Notes: generated by a model not told the origin, from the letters alone. A DNA stretch of 64,000 nucleotides from Clostridia bacterium (GCA_017942005.1 JAGAVJ010000053.1:62001-126000); one strand, 5' to 3'. Counted from the stretch's first letter, positions 43,196 to 50,800 are shown. A program made the numbers and translations.

Positions 43196-43477
43196 ATGGC
43201 AGAACATAAAAATGATGAAAAGCGCATGCAAATGCCGGATCTGTCACAAAAAAACACGGTTTTGGCTTTGGATGATGAGCAGCTGAAGCAAGCGGTGCAT
43301 AATCTTGCGGTTGCAGGCGGTATGGACGCACGCAAGGCGGACGCCATTAGTCAGAATGCAGCACAGATACGTGAGAAGTTGTCGTCTGTCACGGAGCGTG
43401 ATCTCGAAAAGCTTCTTTCCAAAATCTCTCCTGCACAGCTTGAAATGCTTGTCAACCACTTTAAAAAAACGGAATAA
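43196..43477 (+). CDS. Small hydrophilic protein of unknown function
   Basis: The 93-residue protein is predicted largely helical and charged. The end LSKISPAQLEMLVNHFKK and the central block RKADAISQNAAQIREKL suggest a helical DNA- or protein-binding module, but I recognise no family. ATG at 43196 follows GAGAGGAGAT; an upstream in-frame ATG at 43136 has no ribosome site. It opens a three-gene plus-strand group with two further unknown proteins and no visible terminator between them. The preceding spacer (42988-43195) shows no feature. Confidence 0.7.
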   Translation: MAEHKNDEKRMQMPDLSQKNTVLALDDEQLKQAVHNLAVAGGMDARKADAISQNAAQIREKLSSVTERDLEKLLSKISPAQLEMLVNHFKKTE

Positions 43478-43495
43478 AGAAGGGGTAGGAACGCG

Positions 43496-43951
43496 ATGGA
43501 ACAGGATTATGAGAATGAAAACAGTATGGAGAATACATCCGGGGCTTCACCGCTTGGTGATAAATTAAATCAAATACTGTCCGACCCCGACAGTATGGCA
43601 CGGCTGATGCAGACCGCAAATGCACTTGCCGGAACCGGTTTGCTTGACAGTTTAGGCGGTCTTATGGGAGGGAGCAGTCCCTCTCATGAGGCAGATGTGC
43701 CAAAGGAAACCGCTGAAAAAGCGACGGAAAATGAACCGGCAGAAGAAAGAAAAGAACGCCGTGAACAAAAGCCGAAGCAAAATCAAACGTACAGCAAAAA
43801 GCATGCGGCGTTATTGAGTGCATTAAAACCGTATCTTGGAAACGAACGACGGGATCGGATTGATCGGATGCTGAAGCTGCTGCAATTGGCAGAGCTTGCA
43901 GAATCTGTGCTGCATACGGAATCTACAAGGAAAAACGAAGACCGTCATTGA
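43496..43951 (+). CDS. Acidic/basic low-complexity protein of unknown function
   Basis: The 151-residue protein has an acidic N terminus, a short hydrophobic patch LLDSLGGLMGG near 50 and a highly charged linker (EERKERREQKPKQNQ). Its helical C-terminal part has SALKPYLGNERRDRIDRMLKLLQLAEL near 110, cited here as PYLGNERRDRIDRMLKLL. That block resembles helical segments of spore-associated hypotheticals in Ruminococcaceae, which I recall only loosely. It follows the previous gene by 18 bases. Confidence 0.65.
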   Translation: MEQDYENENSMENTSGASPLGDKLNQILSDPDSMARLMQTANALAGTGLLDSLGGLMGGSSPSHEADVPKETAEKATENEPAEERKERREQKPKQNQTYSKKHAALLSALKPYLGNERRDRIDRMLKLLQLAELAESVLHTESTRKNEDRH

Positions 43952-43970
43952 GAGGGGGGATGCAGTAACA

Positions 43971-44540
43971 ATGTATACACGCAATTACGAAAATGCCGGG
44001 CGCCGTACTGGTACAACGTTCGAGTTATCGAACACGCCCGAACTATCAGATTTCAAGCGGCAGGATCAAGATTACAGACCGGGTGGAGAAGAACTGATCA
44101 TTCCACGTGAATATCACGGCGAAATGCTGCGTCCTGTCATCCGTACTTACGATACACAAGCGCCGACGGTGATGGAAATGGTGCCGAAAACAAATGAAGG
44201 AGATACCGTTTCGCTGGTACCGCAGCCGGTGCCGCAGCAAGCAGCGCCTGCTTGTGACAGTCAGGAGCCGACAGCGGATAACGGATCGACTGCCGATTTG
44301 ATTATAAGCCAATCGGAAGAAGTACCGAAAGAAAAGCAGGTGGTACATTCGCGCAGCCTTTTTGACGGCGTTCTGGACCTTTTGTTTGGCAGAAACAGCG
44401 ATGAAGAGGAAACGGTGCTTTTGCTCGGCGTTGCACTTTTGCTGCTTTCCGGCCATATGAGCCGCGACAGAGACAGAGGTTCTGGATGGAGTGAGGATGA
44501 TTTGGCATTACTGCTGGTAGGGTATCTTCTGCTGGGTTAA
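43971..44540 (+). CDS. Unknown protein with C-terminal Leu-rich hydrophobic repeats
   Basis: The 189-residue protein has a polar, Pro/Gln-rich first 130 residues and a C-terminal pair of related segments, EEETVLLLGVALLLLSGH and SEDDLALLLVGYLLLG. They look like two short amphipathic or membrane-associated hairpins. Such DE-x-x-LLLL-x-x-LLL tails occur in sporulation-associated hypotheticals of Clostridia (loose recollection). The stop codon overlaps the stop of the convergent gene within TTAA at 44537-44540. The start at 43971 follows GAGGGGGGAT at 12 bases. Confidence 0.65.
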   Translation: MYTRNYENAGRRTGTTFELSNTPELSDFKRQDQDYRPGGEELIIPREYHGEMLRPVIRTYDTQAPTVMEMVPKTNEGDTVSLVPQPVPQQAAPACDSQEPTADNGSTADLIISQSEEVPKEKQVVHSRSLFDGVLDLLFGRNSDEEETVLLLGVALLLLSGHMSRDRDRGSGWSEDDLALLLVGYLLLG

Positions 44541-45460
44541 TCTTGCGGTCTCTGAATCTGAAAGAGTGTGTTTTTTTCCTGTTCCGTCAAATCACGGATA
44601 TTTTGCAGGGTACAGGAATACAGCATGGATGCGTCTGTTCCATAGGCAGCGTTTGCATAGGTGCGGCATCGGATGACCAGCTCCAAGGTTGGGGAAATCC
44701 AGTATTCCTGCATGCAGGATTCTGCAGCTGTGACAGGAGATTCCGCCTCGCTGACCGGAACAGAAAACCGCACATAATAAACGATTTGTCCTTCAATTTC
44801 CGTATAGGAAGCAGATAATGTCTGTTCTTCACGTGTTTCTGTATAGGAGGCAACCGAGGGAATGCCGGCAAGAGACGGCATATCGAAGCCTTCTGTCACA
44901 GGAAAAATCCGTGTGTTTTTTGTCTTGCGGTCGGTATAGGAAATCTCCGTTCCGTCACAGATATACAGTTCTTCTACAGCGGCGCTGCCCGCCGCTGCTA
45001 TGGAACGCCGCGCAATACGGAAACAGTCCCCATACACATATACGCCGACAACGATACGGTTTTCGCCCTTTGAGGAATGAAACGCAGTATGGTATTCTGC
45101 ATAATAAGCATCTGTTATGATGGTATCGGAAAGCAGAGAACGAAGGGTGGAAAAATCGCCGGAAAAACGAACGATGCTTTCCGATGCGGAACCGCCGGAC
45201 TCTACTGGCAGCAGCATATCATAAACAGACGGTATATCGGAATCCGGCGTTTGCGTATCCGGTGCCGGTGAAAAAATTCCCTGCGACAGGATACCGAAGC
45301 GCAGAAGCAGAAACAGTACAAGTCCGACTGCTGCCAATGTGAGTGCAAGCAGCGATAAAATTGCGGTCAAAGAAAGCACATTATCCTGCCACGGTACACG
45401 AACCTGATATCGTTTGCGCCGCCCAGTGTGCGGGGCTTGTTGTGAAACATTTTTTTTCAT
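44537..45460 (-). CDS. Unknown membrane-anchored extracytoplasmic protein
   Basis: The 307-residue protein has a basic N terminus (RRKRYQVR), one membrane segment near residues 28-56 and a roughly 230-residue extracellular domain of mixed strands. The domain has no Cys pairs or known motifs (RFSGDFSTLRSLLSD, YAEYHTAFHSSKGENR). An outer-surface lipoprotein-carrier or DUF4367-like fold is conceivable but not shown. It lies downstream of tagO on the same strand after a strong hairpin. ATG at 45460 follows AAAGGAATCAC. Confidence 0.65.
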   Translation of the reverse strand: MKKNVSQQAPHTGRRKRYQVRVPWQDNVLSLTAILSLLALTLAAVGLVLFLLLRFGILSQGIFSPAPDTQTPDSDIPSVYDMLLPVESGGSASESIVRFSGDFSTLRSLLSDTIITDAYYAEYHTAFHSSKGENRIVVGVYVYGDCFRIARRSIAAAGSAAVEELYICDGTEISYTDRKTKNTRIFPVTEGFDMPSLAGIPSVASYTETREEQTLSASYTEIEGQIVYYVRFSVPVSEAESPVTAAESCMQEYWISPTLELVIRCRTYANAAYGTDASMLYSCTLQNIRDLTEQEKNTLFQIQRPQD

Positions 45461-45557
45461 TATGATCGTGATTCCTTTACGGTCAAGTAAGGGTGATATC
45501 CTTTCCTTGCTGTTCCATCATAGCTGTTCCATGATTTACAGTGAAAACGTCGAATTC

Positions 45558-45609
45558 GGATCACGATGTGATCCGGGGCTGCCGCAAAAGTGATATTTGC
45601 AGCAGCCCC
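45558..45609. terminator. Double hairpin downstream of tagO
   Basis: Stem GGGGCTGC/GCAGCCCC (45575-45582 and 45602-45609) lies next to a GGATCAC/GTGATCC hairpin (45558-45574). The T tract (TGTTTTTAT) follows only on the plus-strand side, so its efficiency for the minus-strand tagO transcript is uncertain. Confidence 0.55.
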
Positions 45610-45614
45610 TGTTT

Positions 45615-46793
45615 TTATGTGTTTCCGTCGTTTTCGTTTGATGCAGAGGATACACCATCATCATTTTCCGAATGAGATTCGCTGTTTTTTTGAGAAACAG
45701 AGCCCTGCACACTGACAGATTCCTGTTTTTGATCCGGATTTGGTTCATCTTTTTGCAGACCGGTCAGCGAACGGGTTTCTTTATTTTTTAAGAAAATATA
45801 GTTGAACAGTCCAATCAGCAGTGCAACGGCAAGGATGATCAGCGATGCAATCATTCGTTCTTCACAAATCATGACTGCAAAAATGCCGAGGATCGAGCAG
45901 ATACAGTAAAGGATGATGACAGACTGCCGTACATTGAATCCCATATCGATGATACGGTGATGCAGATGCCCGCGATCTGCCATAAACGGAGAATGTCCGT
46001 GCAGAATACGGCGGAAAAACGCAAAAAACGTATCAAAGAGCGGATATCCGAAAATGATAATCGGAATTAAAAACGATACCATCGCGGTTGTTTTGAACAC
46101 GCCGATAATAGACAAAATCGACAGCATGTATCCTAAGAACAAGGCGCCCGTATCACCCATGAATATCTTAGCCGGATTGAAGTTGAACGGCAGAAATCCA
46201 ATGCACGAGCCTGTCAGAATGGCAGTCAGCATGGCAATGCCGAGATCAGCATGGAGCAATGCAACGATCAGAAGGGAAGAGGAACAGATGGCTGAAACAC
46301 CGCATGCAAGTCCGTCCAGACCGTCGATCAAGTTGATGGCGTTGGTCATTCCGGCAATCCACAGCATGGTAATGGGGATGGCCAACACGCCGAATTTGAT
46401 ATAATGTCCGAACAGATTGATAAATTCAATGCGGACGCCGCCTGCAACCACAACACCGGCGGCAATCAGCTGTCCAAGCAGCTTTACCCACGGATTGAGT
46501 GCATAAATATCGTCGAGGATACCGATTACGATAATAATCAATCCACCGAACCACGCAGCAATCAAAGACGGCGTCAGTTCGCAGAAAATCAAGGTCGTAA
46601 TTGTAAAGCCGATGAAGATTGACAGCCCGCCAAGCAGCGGCATTGGCTTTTTATGCATGCGGCGATTATCCTTGGGAATATCCACAGCGCCGATTTTATA
46701 TGCGAGAACACGTACAATCGGCGTCATGGTCAGTGATATCAATCCGGCACAGATCAATGCGACAAAGACGTTAATATATACAGAATCGAACAA
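45615..46793 (-). CDS. tagO: Undecaprenyl-phosphate GlcNAc-1-phosphate transferase (TagO/WecA family)
   Basis: The 392-residue polytopic enzyme starts wall teichoic acid or other envelope polymer synthesis by moving GlcNAc-1-P to undecaprenyl phosphate. Family motifs are MHKKPMPLLGGLSIFIGF near 46-63, DDIYALNPWVKLLGQ near 91, NLIDGLDGLACG near 154, FLPFNFNPAKIFMGDTG near 201 and HGHSPFMADRGHLHHR near 266. The C-terminal 50 residues form a polar Ser/Asn/Asp-rich tail, longer than in most homologues. The start is TTG at 46793, which matches the family N terminus. Its SD is on the far side of a long stem-loop. Confidence 0.92.
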   Translation of the reverse strand: MFDSVYINVFVALICAGLISLTMTPIVRVLAYKIGAVDIPKDNRRMHKKPMPLLGGLSIFIGFTITTLIFCELTPSLIAAWFGGLIIIVIGILDDIYALNPWVKLLGQLIAAGVVVAGGVRIEFINLFGHYIKFGVLAIPITMLWIAGMTNAINLIDGLDGLACGVSAICSSSLLIVALLHADLGIAMLTAILTGSCIGFLPFNFNPAKIFMGDTGALFLGYMLSILSIIGVFKTTAMVSFLIPIIIFGYPLFDTFFAFFRRILHGHSPFMADRGHLHHRIIDMGFNVRQSVIILYCICSILGIFAVMICEERMIASLIILAVALLIGLFNYIFLKNKETRSLTGLQKDEPNPDQKQESVSVQGSVSQKNSESHSENDDGVSSASNENDGNT

Positions 46794-46870
46794 AATTATA
46801 ACCGTGTCTTCGCTTGTCTGTTATCGTTGAATTCCTTCAATGAATCAACAACGCGAAGATTTCCTTTCTT
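46794..46870 (-). promoter_or_regulatory. SD-hairpin-start element of tagO (TTG start)
   Basis: On the minus strand AAGAAAGGAA (46870-46861) is followed by an outer stem TCTTCGC/GCGAAGA (46859-46853 and 46813-46807) with an inner GTTGATTC/GAATTCAAC arm. A 13-base tail CACGGTTATAATT and TTG at 46793 follow. SD and start are about 68 bases apart in sequence. Confidence 0.65.
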
Positions 46871-46961
46871 TTTTAGAAACGTTTTCTTTTTGCTTTACGG
46901 TATTATGCAAGCCATAAAATGCAGCAAGAGAAACTGTTTCCCTGAAAGCTTCATTTTCAGA

Positions 46962-47981
46962 TCACGCTTTGAATTCAACAAATCCGACCTTACGGTAAAC
47001 TTTGGAAAGCGTTTTGCGTGCAATATAGGCTGCATGCTCCGCTCCTGCTTTTGCAATCGATTCGAGGTAAGCCTTATCCGCCATCAGTTCCTGGAAGCGG
47101 GTCCGTACCGGTGTGAGTGCGTCGGCACAGGCTTCCCCGACTGCCATTTTAAAGTCGCCGTAGCCTTTTCCGTCGAATTCCTTTTCAATTTCGGCAAAAT
47201 CCTTGCCGGTAAAGCAGGAATAAATTGTCATCAGGTTGGAAATGCCGGGTTTTTCTTCTCCATATCGCACGACAGAATCGGAGTCCGTCACAGCACGTTT
47301 GAACTTACGGATGATGGTGTCCTTGTCATCAAGAATACGCACGGTGGCATTTTCATTTTCGTCAGACTTGGACATTTTTTTGGTCGGATCCTGCAAGGAT
47401 GCGATTTTGGTACCGGTCCGCGGAAGATACGGCTCCGGAATGGTAAAGGTGTCAGGGAAAATGGCATTGAAGCGGTTGGCGATATCGCGTGTCAGTTCTA
47501 CATGCTGTTTCTGATCAATACCAACCGGAACCAGATTTGCCTGATACAGCAGAATATCCGCCGCCATCAAAACGGGGTAGGTAAAAAGTCCCGCGTTGAT
47601 ATTGTCTGCATGCTTTGCACTCTTATCTTTGAACTGCGTCATGCGGGAAAGCTCTCCAAACATGGTGTAGCAGTTGAGTACCCATGCAAGCTCTGCATGG
47701 GCCGGGACATGACTTTGAATAAACAGAGTGTTCTTTTCCGGGTCAAGTCCCGCTGCAAGATAAACCGCGAGTGTTTCATATGTGGCACGGCGCAGATGTG
47801 CAGGATCCTGACGCACGGTGATGGCATGCTGATTTACCACGCAGTAAATGCATTCGTAATCATTCTGCAGTGCGGTCCAGTTTTTAATTGCACCGAGATA
47901 GTTTCCGATGGTCAAATTTCCTGTAGGCTGTACGCCGGAAAAAATACGTTTTTTGGGTGTTGGGGTCGTTTCCTGATTCAT
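46962..47981 (-). CDS. trpS: Tryptophanyl-tRNA synthetase
   Basis: The 339-residue class Ic synthetase charges tRNA-Trp. GVQPTGNLTIGNYLGAI (HIGH-like TIGN) is near residue 16, PVLMAADILLYQANLVPVG near 130 and KMSKS in PTKKMSKSDENENA near 200. The start at 47981 (MNQETTPTPKKRIF) is chosen by its position after the SD-hairpin. An out-of-frame ATG directly after the stem and a longer frame from 48023 that reads through the SD are rejected. Confidence 0.95.
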   Translation of the reverse strand: MNQETTPTPKKRIFSGVQPTGNLTIGNYLGAIKNWTALQNDYECIYCVVNQHAITVRQDPAHLRRATYETLAVYLAAGLDPEKNTLFIQSHVPAHAELAWVLNCYTMFGELSRMTQFKDKSAKHADNINAGLFTYPVLMAADILLYQANLVPVGIDQKQHVELTRDIANRFNAIFPDTFTIPEPYLPRTGTKIASLQDPTKKMSKSDENENATVRILDDKDTIIRKFKRAVTDSDSVVRYGEEKPGISNLMTIYSCFTGKDFAEIEKEFDGKGYGDFKMAVGEACADALTPVRTRFQELMADKAYLESIAKAGAEHAAYIARKTLSKVYRKVGFVEFKA

Positions 47982-48232
47982 AAGTTTTAACCATAGCTTC
48001 ACGTAAGTGAAGCTTCCTTTCATTGTGGAATTGTGGCTGCGGTTTCCTGCGTATTGTGTGCAAACTTGTATAAGAGGTACAAGCTGTCATCGTCAATGAC
48101 CGCCGTTTGGGAGTGGAAAGCCACAAAACACGATTTGAACATCATCTTTTCAAACACGCGTTTCTCTATGTACCGTATGATACAAAAAAGTTTCCTTATA
48201 TTATTGTACCATATTTTACCCCCTTTTTGCAA
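47982..48232 (-). promoter_or_regulatory. trpS promoter, leader with possible 41-codon ORF, and SD-hairpin
   Basis: The promoter is TTGCAA (48232-48227), an 18-base spacer and TACAAT (48208-48203). The leader holds an ORF of 41 codons (48145-48020, MMFKSCFVAF...) whose stop overlaps the trpS ribosome site; it lacks a good SD. AAAGGAAGC (48020-48012) is followed by a perfect stem AGCTTCAC/GTGAAGCT (48014-48007 and 48002-47995, loop TTAC), a 13-base tail and the trpS ATG. The blocks CGTGTTTTGTGGCTT and CACAATTCCACA recur at 3.7 kb. No T-box TGGNACCGCG signature is visible. Confidence 0.6.
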
Positions 48233-48281
48233 TAGGGAATGCAAATATTTTCAAATGTTTTCAAAGAATATCCATAACTTC

Positions 48282-48310
48282 TTGATATTTTCGTAGTTTT
48301 ATGTTATAAT
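48282..48310 (+). promoter_or_regulatory. Promoter of hprK
   Basis: TTGATA (48282-48287), a 17-base spacer and TATAAT (48305-48310). The transcript would begin inside the hairpin array. Confidence 0.75.
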
Positions 48311-48395
48311 AATCGCAAAGCGATTATTGTAGAGTCGCAGAGCGACTATTGTGGAATCGCAAAGCGACCATTATAGGTCGCGGGGCGATTATAAA
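48311..48395 (+). repeat. Four tandem 22-base hairpin repeats in the hprK 5' leader
   Basis: Units with TCGC at 48313, 48335, 48357 and 48378 each form a TCGC-NNN-GCGA mini-hairpin separated by ATTATTGT/CTATTGTG-like spacers. The closing pair is A-T in unit 1 and G-C in unit 2, a compensatory change. Units 3 and 4 have A-C and G-T at that position. Confidence 0.8.
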
Positions 48396-48530
48396 GTCAT
48401 GTGAGTTTGATGAGGATTTTCTGCCGCTTGGGCAGCCCTCAAAACTGTTTTCCTATTTTATTTGTCAGATTCAAAGTTTTTTGAAAGGGGTTTGGGGAAA
48501 CTCTTTTTTTCAAAAAAGGTTTCCCCATAA
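48396..48530. repeat. Composite intergenic repeat, copy 6 (truncated B plus A) in the hprK leader
   Basis: ATGTGAGTTTGATGAGGA is followed by GCCGCTTGGGCAGCCCTC (reverse of module B), then module A: AAAGTTTTTTGAAAGGGG and the GGGGAAAC/GTTTCCCC hairpin at 48495-48528. The repeat ends 10 bases before the hprK ATG. Its GAAAGGGG and hairpin occupy the positions of the SD and stem seen in the SD-hairpin-start elements. Confidence 0.7.
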
Positions 48531-48539
48531 AATATACAT

Positions 48540-49481
48540 ATGGCAAATGAAGAACTGAACTCTATTCCGCTGCAGGAAGTCATAGACCATTTTCACTTGG
48601 AAAATATCTATCTGCCGGACGATATTGCAGACAGAACCATTACCAGCCGTGATGTCACGCGCCCCGGTTTGCCGTTGACCGGATTTTTTGATCACTTTGA
48701 TGCCACACGTATTGCAATCATCGGCAATGCAGAGCATCAATTTCTTGCGGCAAAAGATTCCGATGAACGGTATCGGAGTATTGCGGAATATTTTGCACAT
48801 ACACCGGCTGCGATTATTTTTTCTTCTTCCAATTCTGTTTTTGATGAGATGATCAGCGCAGCGAAGGAATATGGAATTCCAATCCTGCGTACTGATATTC
48901 ATTCCTCGTCGTTTATGGCGGCGTTGATTGGATGGCTGAACGTCAAGCTGGCGCCGCGCATTACCCGGCACGGCGTCCTTGTAGAGGTCTACGGTGAAGG
49001 CATCTTGATTCTTGGTGATTCCGGTGTCGGCAAGTCGGAAACCGCAATTGAACTTGTCAAGCGCGGACACCGTTTGATTGCAGATGACGCTGTGGATATC
49101 CGCAAGGTTTCCGCAACCACCCTGGTTGGTTCTGCACCTGATATCATCCGCCATTATGTGGAGCTGCGCGGTATTGGTATCATTGACGTCCGCCGGATTT
49201 TTGGTATGGGTGCTGTCAAGGAAACGGAAAAAATTGATATCATTATCAATCTGGAGCCATGGATTCAAGGGAAAATGTATGACCGACTCGGGCTTGATCA
49301 GGAAACCACGAATATTATGGGAATTGAAGTTCCGACCACGACCATACCGGTCAGACCCGGACGAAACCTTGCGATTATTATGGAAATTGCCGCAATGAAT
49401 AATCGTCAGAAAAAAATGGGGTATAATACAGCAGAGGAATTCAATAAACGGCTCATGTCCCAGATGGGAATCGAAGAATAA
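48540..49481 (+). CDS. hprK: HPr kinase/phosphorylase
   Basis: The 313-residue bifunctional enzyme phosphorylates HPr on Ser46 and reverses it, the hub of carbon catabolite control in Firmicutes. The P-loop GDSGVGKSETAIELVKRGH near 158-176, the DDAVDIR stretch near 182, the signature LRGIGIIDVRRIFG near 206 and the C-terminal KxxxxGY region are present. ATG at 48540 lies just after a repeat-derived hairpin; a GAAAGGGG site sits beyond that hairpin. Glucokinase follows with its own promoter. Confidence 0.95.
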   Translation: MANEELNSIPLQEVIDHFHLENIYLPDDIADRTITSRDVTRPGLPLTGFFDHFDATRIAIIGNAEHQFLAAKDSDERYRSIAEYFAHTPAAIIFSSSNSVFDEMISAAKEYGIPILRTDIHSSSFMAALIGWLNVKLAPRITRHGVLVEVYGEGILILGDSGVGKSETAIELVKRGHRLIADDAVDIRKVSATTLVGSAPDIIRHYVELRGIGIIDVRRIFGMGAVKETEKIDIIINLEPWIQGKMYDRLGLDQETTNIMGIEVPTTTIPVRPGRNLAIIMEIAAMNNRQKKMGYNTAEEFNKRLMSQMGIEE

Positions 49482-49512
49482 CGAATTTCTTGTAGAAATA
49501 CGGTCAAACCTC

Positions 49513-49541
49513 TTGACAGAGGCAGAAAATTCCTGTATAAT
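49513..49541 (+). promoter_or_regulatory. Promoter of the glucokinase gene
   Basis: TTGACA (49513-49518), a 17-base spacer and TATAAT (49536-49541), 39 bases before the start codon; the SD is AAAGGAG. Confidence 0.9.
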
Positions 49542-49580
49542 GGATATACCAATTTTTAGAAACTCCAAAGGAGATACACT

Positions 49581-50534
49581 ATGTATACCATCGGCATTGA
49601 CTTGGGCGGCACGAATATTGCAGCCGGTATTGTCAACGATCATTATGAAATCATCAGAAAAGACAGTGTTCCGACAGGGGCAGACAGACCCGGCGAGGAA
49701 ATTGTCAAGGATATGGCGGCGCTTTGCAAGAAACTGATCGCAGACGAAGGATTGACAGAGGCGGATATCGAATATATCGGTATTGCAACGCCCGGAACAG
49801 CAGACAGCGACACCGGTGTCGTCGTTTATGCAAACAATCTTCCGTTCTTGGATTTCCCGATTGCAGATTTGCTGAAAAAATATATCGGTATTGAACGTGT
49901 CCTCATCGAAAATGATGCAAACGCAGCAGCGAAGGGTGAAGCAATTGCCGGTGCAGCGAAAGGTTATGCAAACTCTGTGATGATTACACTGGGTACCGGT
50001 GTCGGCGGCGGTATCATCATCGATAATAAGGTTTATTCCGGATTCAACCATGCCGGTGCAGAGCTTGGTCATATTGTCATTGAGTATAATGGCGTACAGT
50101 GCAGCTGCGGCAGAAAAGGCTGTTGGGAAGCATATTCTTCCGCGACCGCTTTGATTCGTATGACACGTGAAAAAATTGCCGAGGTAGGTCATGCAACCAA
50201 GATGTGGGATATGATTGAAGGAAATCTCGACAATGTTTCCGGTAAAACCGCATTCAAGGCAGCAAGAGAAGGCGATGCAGCTGCTCAGGAAGTCGTGGAC
50301 AAGTATATCGGCTATCTTACCTGCGGTTTGGCATCCATCATCAATATTTTCCAGCCGGAAGTGCTTTCTATCGGCGGCGGTATTTCCAATGAAAAGGATA
50401 ATCTGCTGAATCCGATCAAGAAACTCATCAAGTCGGAGACATATTCCCGCGATAACATCAAGGCAACCGATATTCGTATTGCGACCCTGCGCAATGATGC
50501 AGGTATCATTGGCGCTGCAGTTCTGGGAAGATAA
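49581..50534 (+). CDS. glcK: ROK-family glucokinase
   Basis: The 317-residue cytosolic enzyme phosphorylates glucose. IGIDLGGTNIAAGIV (phosphate-1 loop) opens the protein, ENDANAAAKGEAIAGAAKG is near 112, LGTGVGGGIIIDNKVYSG near 136 and HAGAELGHIVIEYNGVQCSCGRKGCWEAY near 155-183 carries the ROK zinc motif CxCGxxGCxE. All support glucokinase of the Clostridia/Bacillus type. The location after hprK fits a sugar metabolism role. A terminator follows at 50653. Confidence 0.93.
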   Translation: MYTIGIDLGGTNIAAGIVNDHYEIIRKDSVPTGADRPGEEIVKDMAALCKKLIADEGLTEADIEYIGIATPGTADSDTGVVVYANNLPFLDFPIADLLKKYIGIERVLIENDANAAAKGEAIAGAAKGYANSVMITLGTGVGGGIIIDNKVYSGFNHAGAELGHIVIEYNGVQCSCGRKGCWEAYSSATALIRMTREKIAEVGHATKMWDMIEGNLDNVSGKTAFKAAREGDAAAQEVVDKYIGYLTCGLASIINIFQPEVLSIGGGISNEKDNLLNPIKKLIKSETYSRDNIKATDIRIATLRNDAGIIGAAVLGR

Positions 50535-50652
50535 AATTTGCAGCGTTGATGGAGAGATAGCGCCTGCAGTGTGTTTGTGGAGAGATAAAACTGCTATGGT
50601 ACGCGGCAGGTTCTCCGATGGTCTCTTATGAATATGACATAAAAGAAAACAA

Positions 50653-50690
50653 GTGCCGCGGCAAATCATCAGCTGCGGCACATTTTGTTT
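50653..50690 (+). terminator. Terminator downstream of glcK
   Basis: The stem GTGCCGC/GCGGCAC (50653-50659 and 50675-50681) is followed by ATTTTGTTT. Between it and the methyltransferase, GAATGCAAGC occurs twice (about 50760 and 50781), the second time inside the inverted pair GGAATGC-AA-GCATTCC. Confidence 0.75.
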
Positions 50691-50800
50691 CAAATGACTT
50701 CTTGTACTGTGCTTTTTTGACTGAATTCCCTGCGGGTGGGGTGGGCGCAGTTTCCATTAGAATGCAAGCGAATTCCCACGGAATGCAAGCATTCCTATTA

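Noticed and set aside
46827..47990. 387-codon plus-strand frame
   Set aside because: It is antisense to trpS, which has complete synthetase motifs.
47987..47994. ATG immediately after the trpS stem as the trpS start
   Set aside because: It is out of frame with the synthetase; the in-frame ATG at 47981 matches the family N terminus.
47982..48232. T-box riboswitch before trpS
   Set aside because: No TGGNACCGCG T-box sequence or long stem I is visible in the leader.
48311..48395. CRISPR-like array upstream of hprK
   Set aside because: The period is only 22 bases, spacers are not unique, each unit is a hairpin and no cas genes are present.
48510..50693. 727-codon minus-strand frame
   Set aside because: It is antisense to hprK and glcK, both clearly conserved; its Cys/His/Ile-rich content is a codon-usage artefact.
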